This document shows positions 1 to 10,107 of a DNA stretch of 64,000 nt, piece by piece; positions within the stretch are counted from its first letter, which is position 1, and the number at the start of each line of letters is the position of its first letter. The DNA lies in NCBI GenBank assembly GCA_038326325.1, contig JBBQJW010000007.1, positions 62,001 to 126,000 of the forward strand, read 5' to 3'. The translations under genes were made by a program, and so were the position numbers. Below the pieces are notes generated by a model that saw only the letters and a program-made list of their open reading frames with translations, ran no database searches and was not told where the DNA came from. Source of the DNA: UBA10324 sp038326325. Its GTDB lineage: Bacteria; Bacteroidota; Bacteroidia; Chitinophagales; UBA10324.

Positions 1-1328
1 TGATAACCGAATTCAGTTTTAATCATATTTACTTCACCAGCTTTTCCGGTTTCAAATATATAGTCGTTGAATTTTTTTACAGTCATTCCGTATTTAATGT
101 AACCAAGGTCACCACCTTTTGCACCTGAACCTTTATCGTCGCTGTACTTGGTTGCCATTGATTCGAAAGCAGCACCACCTTTAATTGCATTAAATACGCT
201 GTCAGCTTTTATTTTTTGTTTCACACTATCAGCACCGCCCTGAGTTGAAAATAAAATGTGACTTGCTTTTACAGAGTCAGACATAAATTTTTTATCAGTA
301 AGTATTGCAGTTTTGTAAGAACCATCTTCAAAGTAAGTAGGGAAAATTGTTCCAACAGGCATTTTCCCAATGGTATCCTGTAACAGTTTGCTTTCTAATT
401 TTTTCGGATTGTAAAACATTTTATCATACGCACGATCGCCATAGCGACGGAAATAATCTGTATCGTTTGGTGTAACAGTAAAGTGTTCGTAAGCATCAGC
501 AACATATTTCAATGACTTTGCCGAATCTGTTGCAGAAGGTTGAACAGAAAAAATCACATACTCAATTTTGCGTGTCTCATCCTGTTTGAATTGTTCTTTA
601 TGGCTGTTGATATAATCCTGAATATTTGCGTCAGTTACTTTCACACTTGAATCCGACATATCCGTTAAAGGGATTTTTACATACTGAATATTGTACTTAT
701 TTTCTTTGTCGTTATATTCCATTTCTGCCTGCCACTTCGGAACATAAACTGCATTTTTCAAAAGTGCTTTGTACTTGCCTGTTATCACATCATTCAAAAC
801 ATATTTCTGAAAACTTGCCCAACGGGTTTGCTTTTCTGTTACATCTTCTCCCTGCACACTCTTGTCAAGATTATCTAAATAATTTTTCACTGCCATCGGA
901 TCGAACTGGCCAGTGTTCGGGTTAGTAAAAGATTTCTTTAATTCAGGATATGGATCAGCACCAAAGAATAAATTTTGTATCTGAGCTTTTGGAAGTGTGA
1001 TTCCCAAAGCAGCGAACTCGCGCTTGTTCAGGTAATCACCAATCATCTGATTCCATGTTTGATCGCGAATGGAAAAAATAGTTGCCTCGTCAACATTTTT
1101 ATTGTTGCTGTTGAGTTTATAAGCTTCAATTGAGGTGTCAACTTTTGATTGAAACTCTCTGACATCAATTTTTTCGCCATCAATAGAACCCACATTATTG
1201 CCCTTACCACCGAGCAAATTTGTTTTAGAATCGAATGCGGTTTGCAGAACAAAAAGTCCCAGACTAAGTCCGATAATTATTACGATAAATGGTCCTAATT
1301 TATTTCTGATAATCTGAATCATTGCCAT
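1..1328 (-). CDS. PpiD/SurA-like peptidyl-prolyl isomerase (C-terminus outside window)
   Basis: Periplasmic folding factor anchored in the inner membrane. The reading frame is open from an ATG at 1328 to the window edge, about 442 codons with no stop. It starts MAMIQIIRNKLGPF and has one hydrophobic helix (about residues 11-28), then a SurA-N-like helical region (residues 50-300) and the start of a parvulin domain. The parvulin signature is SHILFST near residue 350, followed by an FESMATKYSDD segment and a GGDLGYI segment. This order (one N-terminal TM helix, chaperone region, rotamase) is that of PpiD. The gene is the last of the minus-strand envelope series after lptC, which matches the usual Bacteroidota neighbourhood. 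An alternative ATG lies two codons downstream. The family call is firm; the exact orthology (PpiD versus another SurA-type foldase) is inferred. Confidence 0.88.
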   Translation of the reverse strand, partial: MAMIQIIRNKLGPFIVIIIGLSLGLFVLQTAFDSKTNLLGGKGNNVGSIDGEKIDVREFQSKVDTSIEAYKLNSNNKNVDEATIFSIRDQTWNQMIGDYLNKREFAALGITLPKAQIQNLFFGADPYPELKKSFTNPNTGQFDPMAVKNYLDNLDKSVQGEDVTEKQTRWASFQKYVLNDVITGKYKALLKNAVYVPKWQAEMEYNDKENKYNIQYVKIPLTDMSDSSVKVTDANIQDYINSHKEQFKQDETRKIEYVIFSVQPSATDSAKSLKYVADAYEHFTVTPNDTDYFRRYGDRAYDKMFYNPKKLESKLLQDTIGKMPVGTIFPTYFEDGSYKTAILTDKKFMSDSVKASHILFSTQGGADSVKQKIKADSVFNAIKGGAAFESMATKYSDDKGSGAKGGDLGYIKYGMTVKKFNDYIFETGKAGEVNMIKTEFGY

Positions 1329-1451
1329 GTAAATAGAGCTTCCGTTTTTTTTGAAGGAGTGCAAAGAAAAAAGTAAAGTACCGAATATCCAAATGGCTCA
1401 AAACAAGCATTTTTTGGAGAAGAAAAACTGAAGATGGAATAGTGAAAATTA

Positions 1452-2015
1452 TTATTGCTTCTGGTCGAGCGGATTATTTTTTAAGTGAATGGTTCCGCGT
1501 ATTTTTTTGATTTTATAATTTGTTAAATCGTTGTTGGCTTCTAATCCGTCCCCATAAATTATTTCATCCTTCGTTTGAATTTTCACAAATTTATTGCTAG
1601 TTATTTTTTGTGTTTGTTCGTTCCAGATTAATTCTTCAGTTTCTAATTTTTCTCCATTCAGATTAATCACCACCACGCTGTCGCGCACAATCATCTCGTT
1701 CGATTTTTCATATGTAACTCCATACTTCGCAGTCAGTTTGCTTTCAGCTACCATTGAATCATTATAGAAATACATTTTCAAGCCCTTCGGCATTTCGCTG
1801 AACGGAGTTTTAGTTCGGTGCCTTAGTAATTCAGGAGCTAATAATCTCGCCCGCACTTTCCCCTGACTGCTATAAAGCAATTCTATTTTTTTTCCGACTT
1901 CAACCTGTGCTTCGTCTGGCGACGAAATTTTTTTTATTTCTGACATATCAGTTTCACAGGAGAAAATGAATGCTGAAAAAACGACCAGTAAGATTGAAAT
2001 TTTTTTCTTATTCAT
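1452..2015 (-). CDS. lptC: LPS export ABC transporter periplasmic protein LptC
   Basis: Predicted to be the LptC component of the lipopolysaccharide transport bridge, which passes LPS from LptBFG to LptA. The frame extends to a TTG at 2048, but the ATG at 2015 (MNKKKISILL) gives a clean signal sequence with a lipobox (AFIFSC), so I prefer it; the product is 187 aa. After the signal comes a beta-rich region typical of LptC/OstA-like folds: RARLLAPELLRH, a middle LTAKYGVTYE segment and DGLEANNDLTNYKIKKIRG at the end. A lipid anchor in place of a TM helix is common in Bacteroidota LptC. The gene follows pbpC by 25 bp on the same strand and precedes the ppiD-like gene. Confidence 0.85.
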   Translation of the reverse strand: MNKKKISILLVVFSAFIFSCETDMSEIKKISSPDEAQVEVGKKIELLYSSQGKVRARLLAPELLRHRTKTPFSEMPKGLKMYFYNDSMVAESKLTAKYGVTYEKSNEMIVRDSVVVINLNGEKLETEELIWNEQTQKITSNKFVKIQTKDEIIYGDGLEANNDLTNYKIKKIRGTIHLKNNPLDQKQ

Positions 2016-2040
2016 TACGGAGGCGAAAATTACAAATTGA

Positions 2041-4413
2041 TTAATCAATGTAAGTGACAGTGATTAGTACATCAGCATTCGCGCCGTTGTCGCCACTACA
2101 CGAAATTTTTATTTCGCCGGCGGGCGGAGTGAAAAATATTTTTTCATTCGCACTTGCCACTTTATAAAATTCATTGTTGATGTACCAGTAAACTTTTTTC
2201 ACTTCATTTCCCACCTGACAACTCATCGCAATCTGCTGATTACTTTTTTTCTCCAAAATATATTCGTTGCCATCAAGCGGTGAAGTAATGCGAGGTGCAT
2301 TGTTGTTGAACACTCTTTTGCATTGAGGATTGTGCAATGGAATTTTTTGGTAGGGAATATTTTCTGTTTCATAAAAATCAATTAACTCAGGTGAAAGATT
2401 CGGATACAAAATTTTTTTGTAACCAACATCGGGTACACAAGCAAGGCAGTAAGAAATTTTTTCGTCGGATGAAATACTCACTGATTTCATGTGCTCACAT
2501 TTCTGATTCGCTGAAATTCCGGGAATCAAATAATCCATCACTTCATCGGTACAGAAATCATTCGGCGGCAAACCGCTTTGCGAACACACATAGCGCAAAC
2601 TCATGTCGGCAGGCATCTTGAACCAATCGTTATTCGAGTTGTAATCAATTGCGTTAAATAAATCGAAGAGCAACGGAGTTGCAACTTCAGCGCCCGAAAG
2701 TTCAGGCACTCCTACTCCCGTAAAATTCCCAACCCAAACTCCAATTGTGTATCGCTTATTGTAACCGATGCTCCATGCGTCTCTTCTGCCGTAGGATGTT
2801 CCGGTCTTCCATGCAATCTTTGGAAGGTGAAGCGAGTTCTGATATTGCAACGGTAAATCCGGTCGCGACAGTCCTGAAAGGATTTCCGTAATCATGAATG
2901 AAGCGGCGGAAGAAAAAAGATGAGAGTGTAATTGTGAGGTATCTTCTTTCACAAAAACAGGAGGAGAATATTCTCCTCCTGACGCGAATGAAGAAAACAA
3001 TCCGACTAACTCTTCGAGGCGAACACCGCAACCACCAAGAATAGTTGAGAGTCCGAGTTTGTTTCCATTTTTATTTATTTGTCTGAAACCTGCTTGCTGC
3101 AGTTTGCTCACAAAATATTTCACGCCTAAATCATTCAGTGTTTTCACCGCGGGAACATTCAATGAATTTGCAAGAGCACTTTCTATCGTGACATTGCCTC
3201 TAAATTTTCTGTCGTAATTCTCCGGTTCATATCCTGCGAAATTTACAGGCACATCAGCGAGAACTGTTTTCGGAGTTATCAATCCTTTATCAATTGCAAG
3301 TGCGTACAGAAATGGTTTGAGTGTTGAGCCGGGAGAGCGAATCGCTTTCACACCATCTACATTTCCGTTGTGTGCTGCATCATTCATATCAGCGGAACCT
3401 AAGTATGCGACAACTGATTTTGTTTTATTGTCGATGATGAACACACTCGCATTGTAAACTCCGAGTGGTTTTATTCTCTGAATGTAATTGTAACACAGCA
3501 CCGATGTTTTTTCCTGCAGTGAGGTTCTGATGAGCGTGTGAATAATTGCGTTGTTCGGATAATTTTTTTTCAGGCGCAATGCCAACTGTGGAATCAACTG
3601 CGGCACTTCATTGCGCGAAACATCGAGCGGTTCTTTTTCTGCGTCATTAATATCCTGCTCGCTGAAAAGTTTTTCATCACGAAACCGCTCGAGCCATTTG
3701 TTGCGCTCCTTCACAATCGCTTCATTATTTTTTCCGAGGCGCAATGAAGAAGGGCGGTTCGGGATTATCGAGAGCGTTACAATCTGTGCGAGCGAAAGAT
3801 GCTCGGGCGACTGACGGAAATAAATTACCGAAGCAGATTTCACTCCTTCAATATTGCCTCCGTACGGAACAAGATTCAGATACATCTGCAGAATTTCATC
3901 CTTGCTGTAGTACCATTCGAGTTGCAGTGCCCGAAAAATTTCTTTCAATTTTGAAAACACATTGCGCTCTTTTGGTTCAAGCATTCTCGCGACCTGCATA
4001 GTCATGGTACTTGCACCGGAAGTTTTTTTTCGTTGCAAAATGTTATTAAATAATGCGCGCGCAATCGCAAAGGGATTCACCCCGAAGTGATAATAAAAAT
4101 ATTTGTCTTCCTTGTCGATGATTGCCTTGCTGAGAGTGGGAGTAATTTCATTCAACTCCGTTTTCATCCGCCACTTTTCATTCGTGTTCAGAAAAGCGTG
4201 AATCACTTTTCCATCAGCATCAGTTACGATTACAGAATAATTCAAATCAATTTTCAGAGGGAAAATGAGATTGAGAATAAAAAAAAGTAAAACCAATCCA
4301 AGCAGAAAAACAGAAAACACTTTCAGGGTTTTTTTTCTGAACAGCGCTTTCAATTTTTTAAAAATGTTTTTCAATTGGAATTTTTTTCGTTCAATAAAGA
4401 ATTCACCCTGCAA
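2041..4413 (-). CDS. pbpC: Penicillin-binding protein 1C (transglycosylase/transpeptidase)
   Basis: Bifunctional class A PBP that polymerises and crosslinks peptidoglycan. Visible parts in order: a cytoplasmic basic tail and TM helix (about residues 30-52), a GT51 domain with the catalytic Glu in KEDKYFYYHFG (about 101-111) and the GASTMTMQVARML motif (about 133-145), a transpeptidase domain with the SxxK box in SPGSTLKP, the SLN box in ANSLNVPAVK and the KTG box in WKTGTSYGRRDAW, and a C-terminal PBP1C-specific beta domain. The length of 790 aa is normal. The start is uncertain. The longest frame begins with a TTG at 4413 that lies inside a 30-bp palindrome, and no ATG occurs before the TM helix, so another non-ATG codon just downstream may be used. 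It sits directly after the alpha-2-macroglobulin gene, the classic PbpC/YfhM pairing. Confidence 0.93.
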   Translation of the reverse strand: MQGEFFIERKKFQLKNIFKKLKALFRKKTLKVFSVFLLGLVLLFFILNLIFPLKIDLNYSVIVTDADGKVIHAFLNTNEKWRMKTELNEITPTLSKAIIDKEDKYFYYHFGVNPFAIARALFNNILQRKKTSGASTMTMQVARMLEPKERNVFSKLKEIFRALQLEWYYSKDEILQMYLNLVPYGGNIEGVKSASVIYFRQSPEHLSLAQIVTLSIIPNRPSSLRLGKNNEAIVKERNKWLERFRDEKLFSEQDINDAEKEPLDVSRNEVPQLIPQLALRLKKNYPNNAIIHTLIRTSLQEKTSVLCYNYIQRIKPLGVYNASVFIIDNKTKSVVAYLGSADMNDAAHNGNVDGVKAIRSPGSTLKPFLYALAIDKGLITPKTVLADVPVNFAGYEPENYDRKFRGNVTIESALANSLNVPAVKTLNDLGVKYFVSKLQQAGFRQINKNGNKLGLSTILGGCGVRLEELVGLFSSFASGGEYSPPVFVKEDTSQLHSHLFSSAASFMITEILSGLSRPDLPLQYQNSLHLPKIAWKTGTSYGRRDAWSIGYNKRYTIGVWVGNFTGVGVPELSGAEVATPLLFDLFNAIDYNSNNDWFKMPADMSLRYVCSQSGLPPNDFCTDEVMDYLIPGISANQKCEHMKSVSISSDEKISYCLACVPDVGYKKILYPNLSPELIDFYETENIPYQKIPLHNPQCKRVFNNNAPRITSPLDGNEYILEKKSNQQIAMSCQVGNEVKKVYWYINNEFYKVASANEKIFFTPPAGEIKISCSGDNGANADVLITVTYID

Positions 4414-4428
4414 TTGCGGGGTGAATTC
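4399..4428. repeat. 30-bp near-perfect palindrome between the a2m and pbpC genes
   Basis: The two 15-nt arms (4399-4413 and 4414-4428) are reverse complements with one mismatch, which would be a G-U pair in RNA on one strand. It starts and ends with GAATTC. No clear U-run follows on the minus strand, so it is not a typical terminator. It covers the longest-frame TTG start of pbpC, so it may tune readthrough or translation from a2m into pbpC, or bind a dimeric protein. Confidence 0.7.
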
Positions 4429-4465
4429 TTTGAATACAAATTTCCGTCAATCTTCAAACTTATTT

Positions 4466-7400
4466 CTACTTCACAACAACAAACCCCGAACCATTGATAG
4501 AATGATATTCTGAATTGTACATCGCATAAGCACTCACTGGTCCCATCACAAATTTTCCTTTACTCACCGCGCGAACGAGGTAATAAAAATTGCGTGGCTT
4601 GCTTGTAACAGTTGCGAAGAAATTTATTCTGTCGTCACGAATGTCGAGATAATCAGGGTCTGTGTTATCCTTAATCCAACTCAGTTCCGGCGACGCGCCC
4701 ACTCTTGAATTTTCAATTTCAAAACCTGCGGGCAACATGTCAGTGATTGCTACATTCTCAATGTCAGAATTGTAATCGAGTGACTGAACTGTAATCTTCA
4801 CAACGATTAAATCATTTTGCGCAAATGTGTTTCCGTTAATCGGGCGACCATATCTATCGAGGAAAGTTTTACGCACCTCCATAAATTTATCTTCAGCGTG
4901 ATATGTTCCTTTCGCGCTAATGCCTTCGAGTTCCCAGAAATAAAACAGCGAACCGCCACTTGAAGTTTTTACTGTAACAGATTTATTGTTGATGCCATTT
5001 GTAATTACCAAATCACTTCCTGTAAAATTTCCAATCACACTTCCATTCACACTCACAGTTGCTGTTGCCGTACTTTGATTTGCCTTTCGCGAAAATTTTC
5101 CGAGTGCGAGAAATGAGAACGCGCTCTCTTGTGTATTGAGCCACGATTTCCTTTTCATCATTTCAGAAAGATGCTTTACCATCATTCCCACCTGCGGATT
5201 TTCCGGGTCAACTTCCATCAGTGAATTCAGCGCGAGTGCTTCATCACGAATGCCGGAAGAAAAACTTCCTGAAAAACAATTCACTGAATATTCTCCGGAA
5301 TAAATTTTCGGAAGCGTGGCGAGATAATTAATGTTATTTCCTGCGAGTGCAAAAGTGCACGCGAGTAAGTACTTACAATCGAGCGAAAGCAAATTGTTAT
5401 TCGATTTGTAATAATTCATTGCCGTGTAATCATACTTGCCCGTGAGTGCAAGAACATACATGCTGTAGATGATTTCTTTTTTTGCAATCGTTCTTGAAAG
5501 TAATTTATCGTTGTTGTCCCAGTACCAGTAATTTTCCGTATCAAAGGTTTTTATTTTCGCCTGCAGATAACCGAGCAATTTATCAAGCATACTTTGATTC
5601 ACTTCGAAGCCGGCGTGTTTGGCTTCATAAAGAAAATGTGCCGCATACACACTTCCCCACCAGCATTCTTCACTCTCACCCGGCCAATAACTCAGCGCGC
5701 CATTATACAATTGCATTGACTCTAATTTATTTATTGCTTCCTGCACATTGTAATTCGGATTCATGCGCATCATATTTTTTTCCTGACCAAGCGCCTTCGA
5801 CAAATCAGTAAAATACAATTGTGGAAATGCGGTTGACACTGTTTGCTCTACACATCCATACGGATATTGCAATAAGTAATTCAGGTTTTTACTGAACTGC
5901 ACAAGCGGCGAACGACTGATAATGAGTTTTGCTTTCGAACCTGAAACAATGAAATCATTGGAAAGATTGATTGAAAAAGTTTTTTCGCCTGCGATTACTC
6001 CGCCGCCATTTCTTTTTTGCAAAGGAGAAGAAGGACGAATTCCGATTTCAGTTTTGTCCGTGAAAGTTTCATTTATTCCATTCACGGAAACTGTAACACT
6101 TCCAACACCAATTTCATTTTTCGCAACGAGTTTAAAAACCAATTGCTTCTCAGCATTCGCATTGAGCGTTGCAGATTGATTGGTGACCCCCACTAATTGC
6201 AAAGGACCTGTAACAGAAATTGTTGTTGATGCACTTGCATTTTTCAAAGTGGAATTAGTAAGTGTAACAGGAATTGAAATGGTATCGCCCGGCGTTATGA
6301 AACGAGGCAGTGAAGTGCTGATTACAATAGGGTCAGAAACTTTAATTGTTTTTTCTGAAGAGCCGAACGACTTGCCTTTGTAGGCAACAGCCATCACGCG
6401 AAGTGCGCCTGAGAATTGTGGAATGTCAATGGAGAAACTCGCTTGTCCCGAGCTGTTGGTTTTTAAAACCCCGCTCCATTTCGAAATCAGATTCACGCGC
6501 TTTGCTGTTATGGGATTTACACGCTTGCTCATGTCAGCCATATCACCGCCCGTACTTGAAACATGATACGGATATTCAGGAAACACAAACGGATACAAAT
6601 CATAGTCGCTCACTTCAAGCGACCGCTTCGCATAAAAATATCCGTACGGGTCTGGTGTCTGAAAATTTTTCAGTTGCAAAATTCCTTCATCAACTACAGC
6701 GATGGTGACTTCAGCATTCGGAATTGTTGTGACTGTAATTTTCTGTTTTGTTTTTGACCGCGATTTTTCAGGAGCTGTAACAGTAACTGAAATTTTGTTT
6801 GAGGGTTTCTCAACGAGCAGTGGAACAAAACCACGAGCCACAACGAGCGGAAGAGAGTTGTTGCCCATTTCGCGAATAGCAGTTGCAGTCACATACACAT
6901 TCGGCAAATAATTTTCGGTGATTGGAATGGTGAGACTTGCCGATTTTTTTTCAGTTGTTAAATAGAAGAACGAAAAAACTTTGTCGCGTTCCACTGTCAC
7001 TAAAATTTTTCCGTCGAACGGAGAATTGAAAAGTAGTTCGGCGGCATCACCGATTCCATATTTGTCTTTGTTGAGCGTGATATTCACTTCACCTTCATTG
7101 CTTACTTCGAAAGAATTATTCTGCGTGTCGCCCCATCCGTACGCCCAGAATTCCTGCACCACATAATTGTCGGCACCGCTTCTTTTCACTCGCACTTCAT
7201 AATCACCTGAATTGATTGGCAGATAATTAAACACAGTTCCGCCTACAACAATATTTACATTTTTATCTAGCAAAACCTGTTCGCGTTTTTGCGAGTTGTA
7301 ATAGTAGCTGCCACCACTTCGTTGAATTACAGTTTCCCAAATGATGCGCACCACCTGCACTTCAGCCACAGACGAAACTGATACACCTGATTTATTAAGT

Positions 7401-9877
7401 GCAATAAGCGGAACAGATAAATCTCTCCGCGTATCAATCCACTCGTCCATATTTTTTATTCCATAAAAAACATCCTGAGTAATGAGTGTGAAATTTGCAA
7501 GCCGATTTACCGGTCTGCCTGATTCATCAAACACAGTTGTGAAAATATTTCCGGCGAGCAATCCTAAATCATGATAATCATTGATAGGAAAAATTTCTTT
7601 TGCCTTTCCTTCTGCATCAGTTTTCCCCTCACGCACAACAGATTCAAAATTCACATCAGCATTCGTGTGAATATTAAAACTGTAATCGTTGAATTTTTTT
7701 GAAGTGAAATTTTGTCGCTTTAGATTTAATGTGGCTTCATAATTTCTATTAGCTGCGGGTGGACCAAAAAGATTTACTGCTGTGATTGATGCTGTGATTG
7801 AATCACCGGCGTACACTTCATTTTTATTCAGCGTAGTTGTCACTTTAATTCTGTCGGGCATAAATTCTTCGACTGAGATTTTAGAGTAGTTGAGTAACAC
7901 ATCATTGCCGCTGTAAACTTCAACAGTATATAAACCTGTCATCATAAAGGTTGGCAGCGGAAACGAACCTTCAGCAGAACCCTGTGCGTCTAAATTTTCT
8001 TTCACCGTTTTATATTCTTTTCCATTGGGAGAAATGAGTTTTATTTTCACTGGAATATCCTTCAGTGTGTTCCAGTCAAGTGAGCGAACAATCGTGTTTA
8101 CATGAATGGTGTCGCCGGGGCGATATATATAGCGGTCGCCATAAACGAAGCAATCGTAATTTGCTTCATTGGTATTTTTTCCGCCGACATCATAACGCGA
8201 AGTTTCCACTGCGGTACGATTCAGAATCATAAAATTAAAATCATCACCTGAGCGAACGGTTATCATTCCAATGGAAAATGGCTTGTATGCTTTTGTGTTT
8301 TCTAATTGTGCGAAACCGATTCCGTTTGTTTGTGCGCTTGCTACCACCTGATTATTTGTGCTGATGAATTTCACTTTTGCATCCGCAACAGGTTCAGTTG
8401 ATTTGATTGAGTTGGCGAAAACCAGAATGTCATTTTTACTTTGTTTCACAATCAATCCAATGTCGGAGTACGAAATGAATTTTGAAACCTGCAACCACTG
8501 CCGGTCAACATCTTCCAACTTCACAACATAAATTCCCTTGAATGAATTGCTATAACCCATGTCTTCCAAATCCAAATGAAGCAGCGTAGAATTTCCTGTT
8601 CGCGCAAGTGATTTCGCACTAATAATTTTTTCGCTCACTTTATCACCGTAATTATCTGCATCGTAATATCTGAAATCGTGATATGATTCATCATCCTCAC
8701 CATAATTATATCCGTAGTCTTCACCCGAGCGCATGAATGCGAGAATGTTGTTTTCATAAATGCGCACAATGGTCACTTTCAACTTTTCAATTCCGGCAAT
8801 GTGCATGGATAAATTTTTTGCTCCTGCAGGAGTCAGATAAATTCCTTTCTCGTTAGCGAAATCCAAAACCGGATCCATTGTGCCGAATGATACATACTGC
8901 GAGTAATCTGTTTCAAGCGTTGTACCAAAAATTCCTTTCAAAGATTTTGAAAGTGTGATATTGTAATTTCCGTTCTGCGAAAAATCTCCCTTGATAATTA
9001 TTCCACCATCAATTGTTTCGGCAGTGAAATTTATTTTCTGGTCAATCTTCACAAGTGATTTTATGTTTTCATTCACGGCGGGCTGATTCAATTGCACTTT
9101 AATAATTCCTTCACCATTCTCGAATGAACTTGTCATTTGCATCACCATGAGTTGTCCTTTCGCCGGAATTTCAGTTGTGAGTTCCATTGCTTCCTTGCTG
9201 AGCCAATCGCTTCCGGGAAGTTTTAGTCCTTTTTCGATCGTGATTTTTACAGGAGTGGTTTCATCTTTTTTTGTATCAGGCGGTGCAATGGAAACGGAAA
9301 ATGAAGTGGAAGTTTCGTTTGAGTTTAAAGTGAAGGGGGTATCATTTCCTTTGACCGACAAGTGTAACAGTTGACTTACCTCAGATGATTTTACAGGGTA
9401 ATTGAAAGCCATATTCACCCGAACTTCTACACCGCCGGTTTGTTGATCAGATAAAGACCAATAAGCTTGTGTAGTCGTAACTTTTAAATAGGGGGTATGA
9501 AAACTAATTGTATTCTCTGTTGTGATTTGAAAATTTGATTTGATTTTCGAAATAATTTTAGGTGTAACAGTTGCTTTATAATCCGTACTCGGGGCGAATG
9601 GTTGGGAAGGCGAAAAGGTGAGTTCATCTTTTGCTGTCCATTTGAATTTGCCAGTAATCGCAGGATTAAAGTGAATGTAAGCAGTGGTATCCCAGCTATT
9701 AAGCAACGAATCTGAAACAAGATTTTTGTTGAAAGTGAAAACCAAGTTCTGGTTTTGTTCAATTTCATTAGAGAAATTAGTGTGTGCAATTTTTACATTG
9801 TTAAGAATTCCATTACAGGAAGAAAATAGAATTGCCGACGCAATTGCGAGAGCAATCAGCAAAGGGTTGAATTTCAT
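4466..9877 (-). CDS. Bacterial alpha-2-macroglobulin family lipoprotein (YfhM-like)
   Basis: Giant envelope lipoprotein proposed in this family to trap proteases and guard the periplasm together with PBP1C. I place the start at the ATG at 9877 (MKFNPLLIALAI), which gives a signal peptide and lipobox (LFSSC) and a product of 1803 aa; the open frame continues upstream but would put 23 residues ahead of the signal. Features seen: N-terminal Ig-like macroglobulin domains, an MG2-type domain around YRPGDTIHVN, an A2M signature region near SGVLKTNSSGQ with FSIDIPQFSGALRVMA, and the thioester motif CVEQ in YPYGCVEQTV, followed by the helical thioester domain and a C-terminal receptor-like domain. 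The intact CxEQ motif suggests a working thioester type. The pbpC gene follows on the same strand. Confidence 0.93.
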   Translation of the reverse strand: MKFNPLLIALAIASAILFSSCNGILNNVKIAHTNFSNEIEQNQNLVFTFNKNLVSDSLLNSWDTTAYIHFNPAITGKFKWTAKDELTFSPSQPFAPSTDYKATVTPKIISKIKSNFQITTENTISFHTPYLKVTTTQAYWSLSDQQTGGVEVRVNMAFNYPVKSSEVSQLLHLSVKGNDTPFTLNSNETSTSFSVSIAPPDTKKDETTPVKITIEKGLKLPGSDWLSKEAMELTTEIPAKGQLMVMQMTSSFENGEGIIKVQLNQPAVNENIKSLVKIDQKINFTAETIDGGIIIKGDFSQNGNYNITLSKSLKGIFGTTLETDYSQYVSFGTMDPVLDFANEKGIYLTPAGAKNLSMHIAGIEKLKVTIVRIYENNILAFMRSGEDYGYNYGEDDESYHDFRYYDADNYGDKVSEKIISAKSLARTGNSTLLHLDLEDMGYSNSFKGIYVVKLEDVDRQWLQVSKFISYSDIGLIVKQSKNDILVFANSIKSTEPVADAKVKFISTNNQVVASAQTNGIGFAQLENTKAYKPFSIGMITVRSGDDFNFMILNRTAVETSRYDVGGKNTNEANYDCFVYGDRYIYRPGDTIHVNTIVRSLDWNTLKDIPVKIKLISPNGKEYKTVKENLDAQGSAEGSFPLPTFMMTGLYTVEVYSGNDVLLNYSKISVEEFMPDRIKVTTTLNKNEVYAGDSITASITAVNLFGPPAANRNYEATLNLKRQNFTSKKFNDYSFNIHTNADVNFESVVREGKTDAEGKAKEIFPINDYHDLGLLAGNIFTTVFDESGRPVNRLANFTLITQDVFYGIKNMDEWIDTRRDLSVPLIALNKSGVSVSSVAEVQVVRIIWETVIQRSGGSYYYNSQKREQVLLDKNVNIVVGGTVFNYLPINSGDYEVRVKRSGADNYVVQEFWAYGWGDTQNNSFEVSNEGEVNITLNKDKYGIGDAAELLFNSPFDGKILVTVERDKVFSFFYLTTEKKSASLTIPITENYLPNVYVTATAIREMGNNSLPLVVARGFVPLLVEKPSNKISVTVTAPEKSRSKTKQKITVTTIPNAEVTIAVVDEGILQLKNFQTPDPYGYFYAKRSLEVSDYDLYPFVFPEYPYHVSSTGGDMADMSKRVNPITAKRVNLISKWSGVLKTNSSGQASFSIDIPQFSGALRVMAVAYKGKSFGSSEKTIKVSDPIVISTSLPRFITPGDTISIPVTLTNSTLKNASASTTISVTGPLQLVGVTNQSATLNANAEKQLVFKLVAKNEIGVGSVTVSVNGINETFTDKTEIGIRPSSPLQKRNGGGVIAGEKTFSINLSNDFIVSGSKAKLIISRSPLVQFSKNLNYLLQYPYGCVEQTVSTAFPQLYFTDLSKALGQEKNMMRMNPNYNVQEAINKLESMQLYNGALSYWPGESEECWWGSVYAAHFLYEAKHAGFEVNQSMLDKLLGYLQAKIKTFDTENYWYWDNNDKLLSRTIAKKEIIYSMYVLALTGKYDYTAMNYYKSNNNLLSLDCKYLLACTFALAGNNINYLATLPKIYSGEYSVNCFSGSFSSGIRDEALALNSLMEVDPENPQVGMMVKHLSEMMKRKSWLNTQESAFSFLALGKFSRKANQSTATATVSVNGSVIGNFTGSDLVITNGINNKSVTVKTSSGGSLFYFWELEGISAKGTYHAEDKFMEVRKTFLDRYGRPINGNTFAQNDLIVVKITVQSLDYNSDIENVAITDMLPAGFEIENSRVGASPELSWIKDNTDPDYLDIRDDRINFFATVTSKPRNFYYLVRAVSKGKFVMGPVSAYAMYNSEYHSINGSGFVVVK

Positions 9878-9920
9878 TTTGAGTTTTGGATTAAGGATTC
9901 TTAGGGTATGAAAACATATG

Positions 9921-9994
9921 TTGCTGATGAAAATCAGCAACCGCATTCAGATAAAAGAAGCAAGTAGCTTCGTGAAGTGCCGTTGAATAGCGGC
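9921..9994. other. Cluster of three hairpins between the barrel gene and a2m
   Basis: Three inverted repeats lie in a 230-bp spacer. 9921-9940 has an 8-bp perfect stem and a 4-nt loop (GAAA on the plus strand). 9957-9971 has a 5-bp stem (GAAGC/GCTTC) that on the minus strand is followed by TTTT, like a weak terminator of the barrel gene. 9979-9994 has a stem of about 6 bp including one G-T pair. On the minus strand these lie downstream of the barrel gene and in the leader of the alpha-2-macroglobulin gene. Confidence 0.5.
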
Positions 9995-10107
9995 TTGGCT
10001 GTATAAAATTTCTACATGGGTAGAAAAAATTTGATGTAAATAACGGAAGGAGTTTCTGCGTATTATGTTGACGACAAAAAATATTTTATAATTTTTTTAA
10101 AAAACAC

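Noticed and set aside
5482..7166. Several open frames of 60-120 codons on the plus strand within the alpha-2-macroglobulin gene
   Set aside because: They are antisense to a well-supported gene, have low-complexity translations and no start signal.
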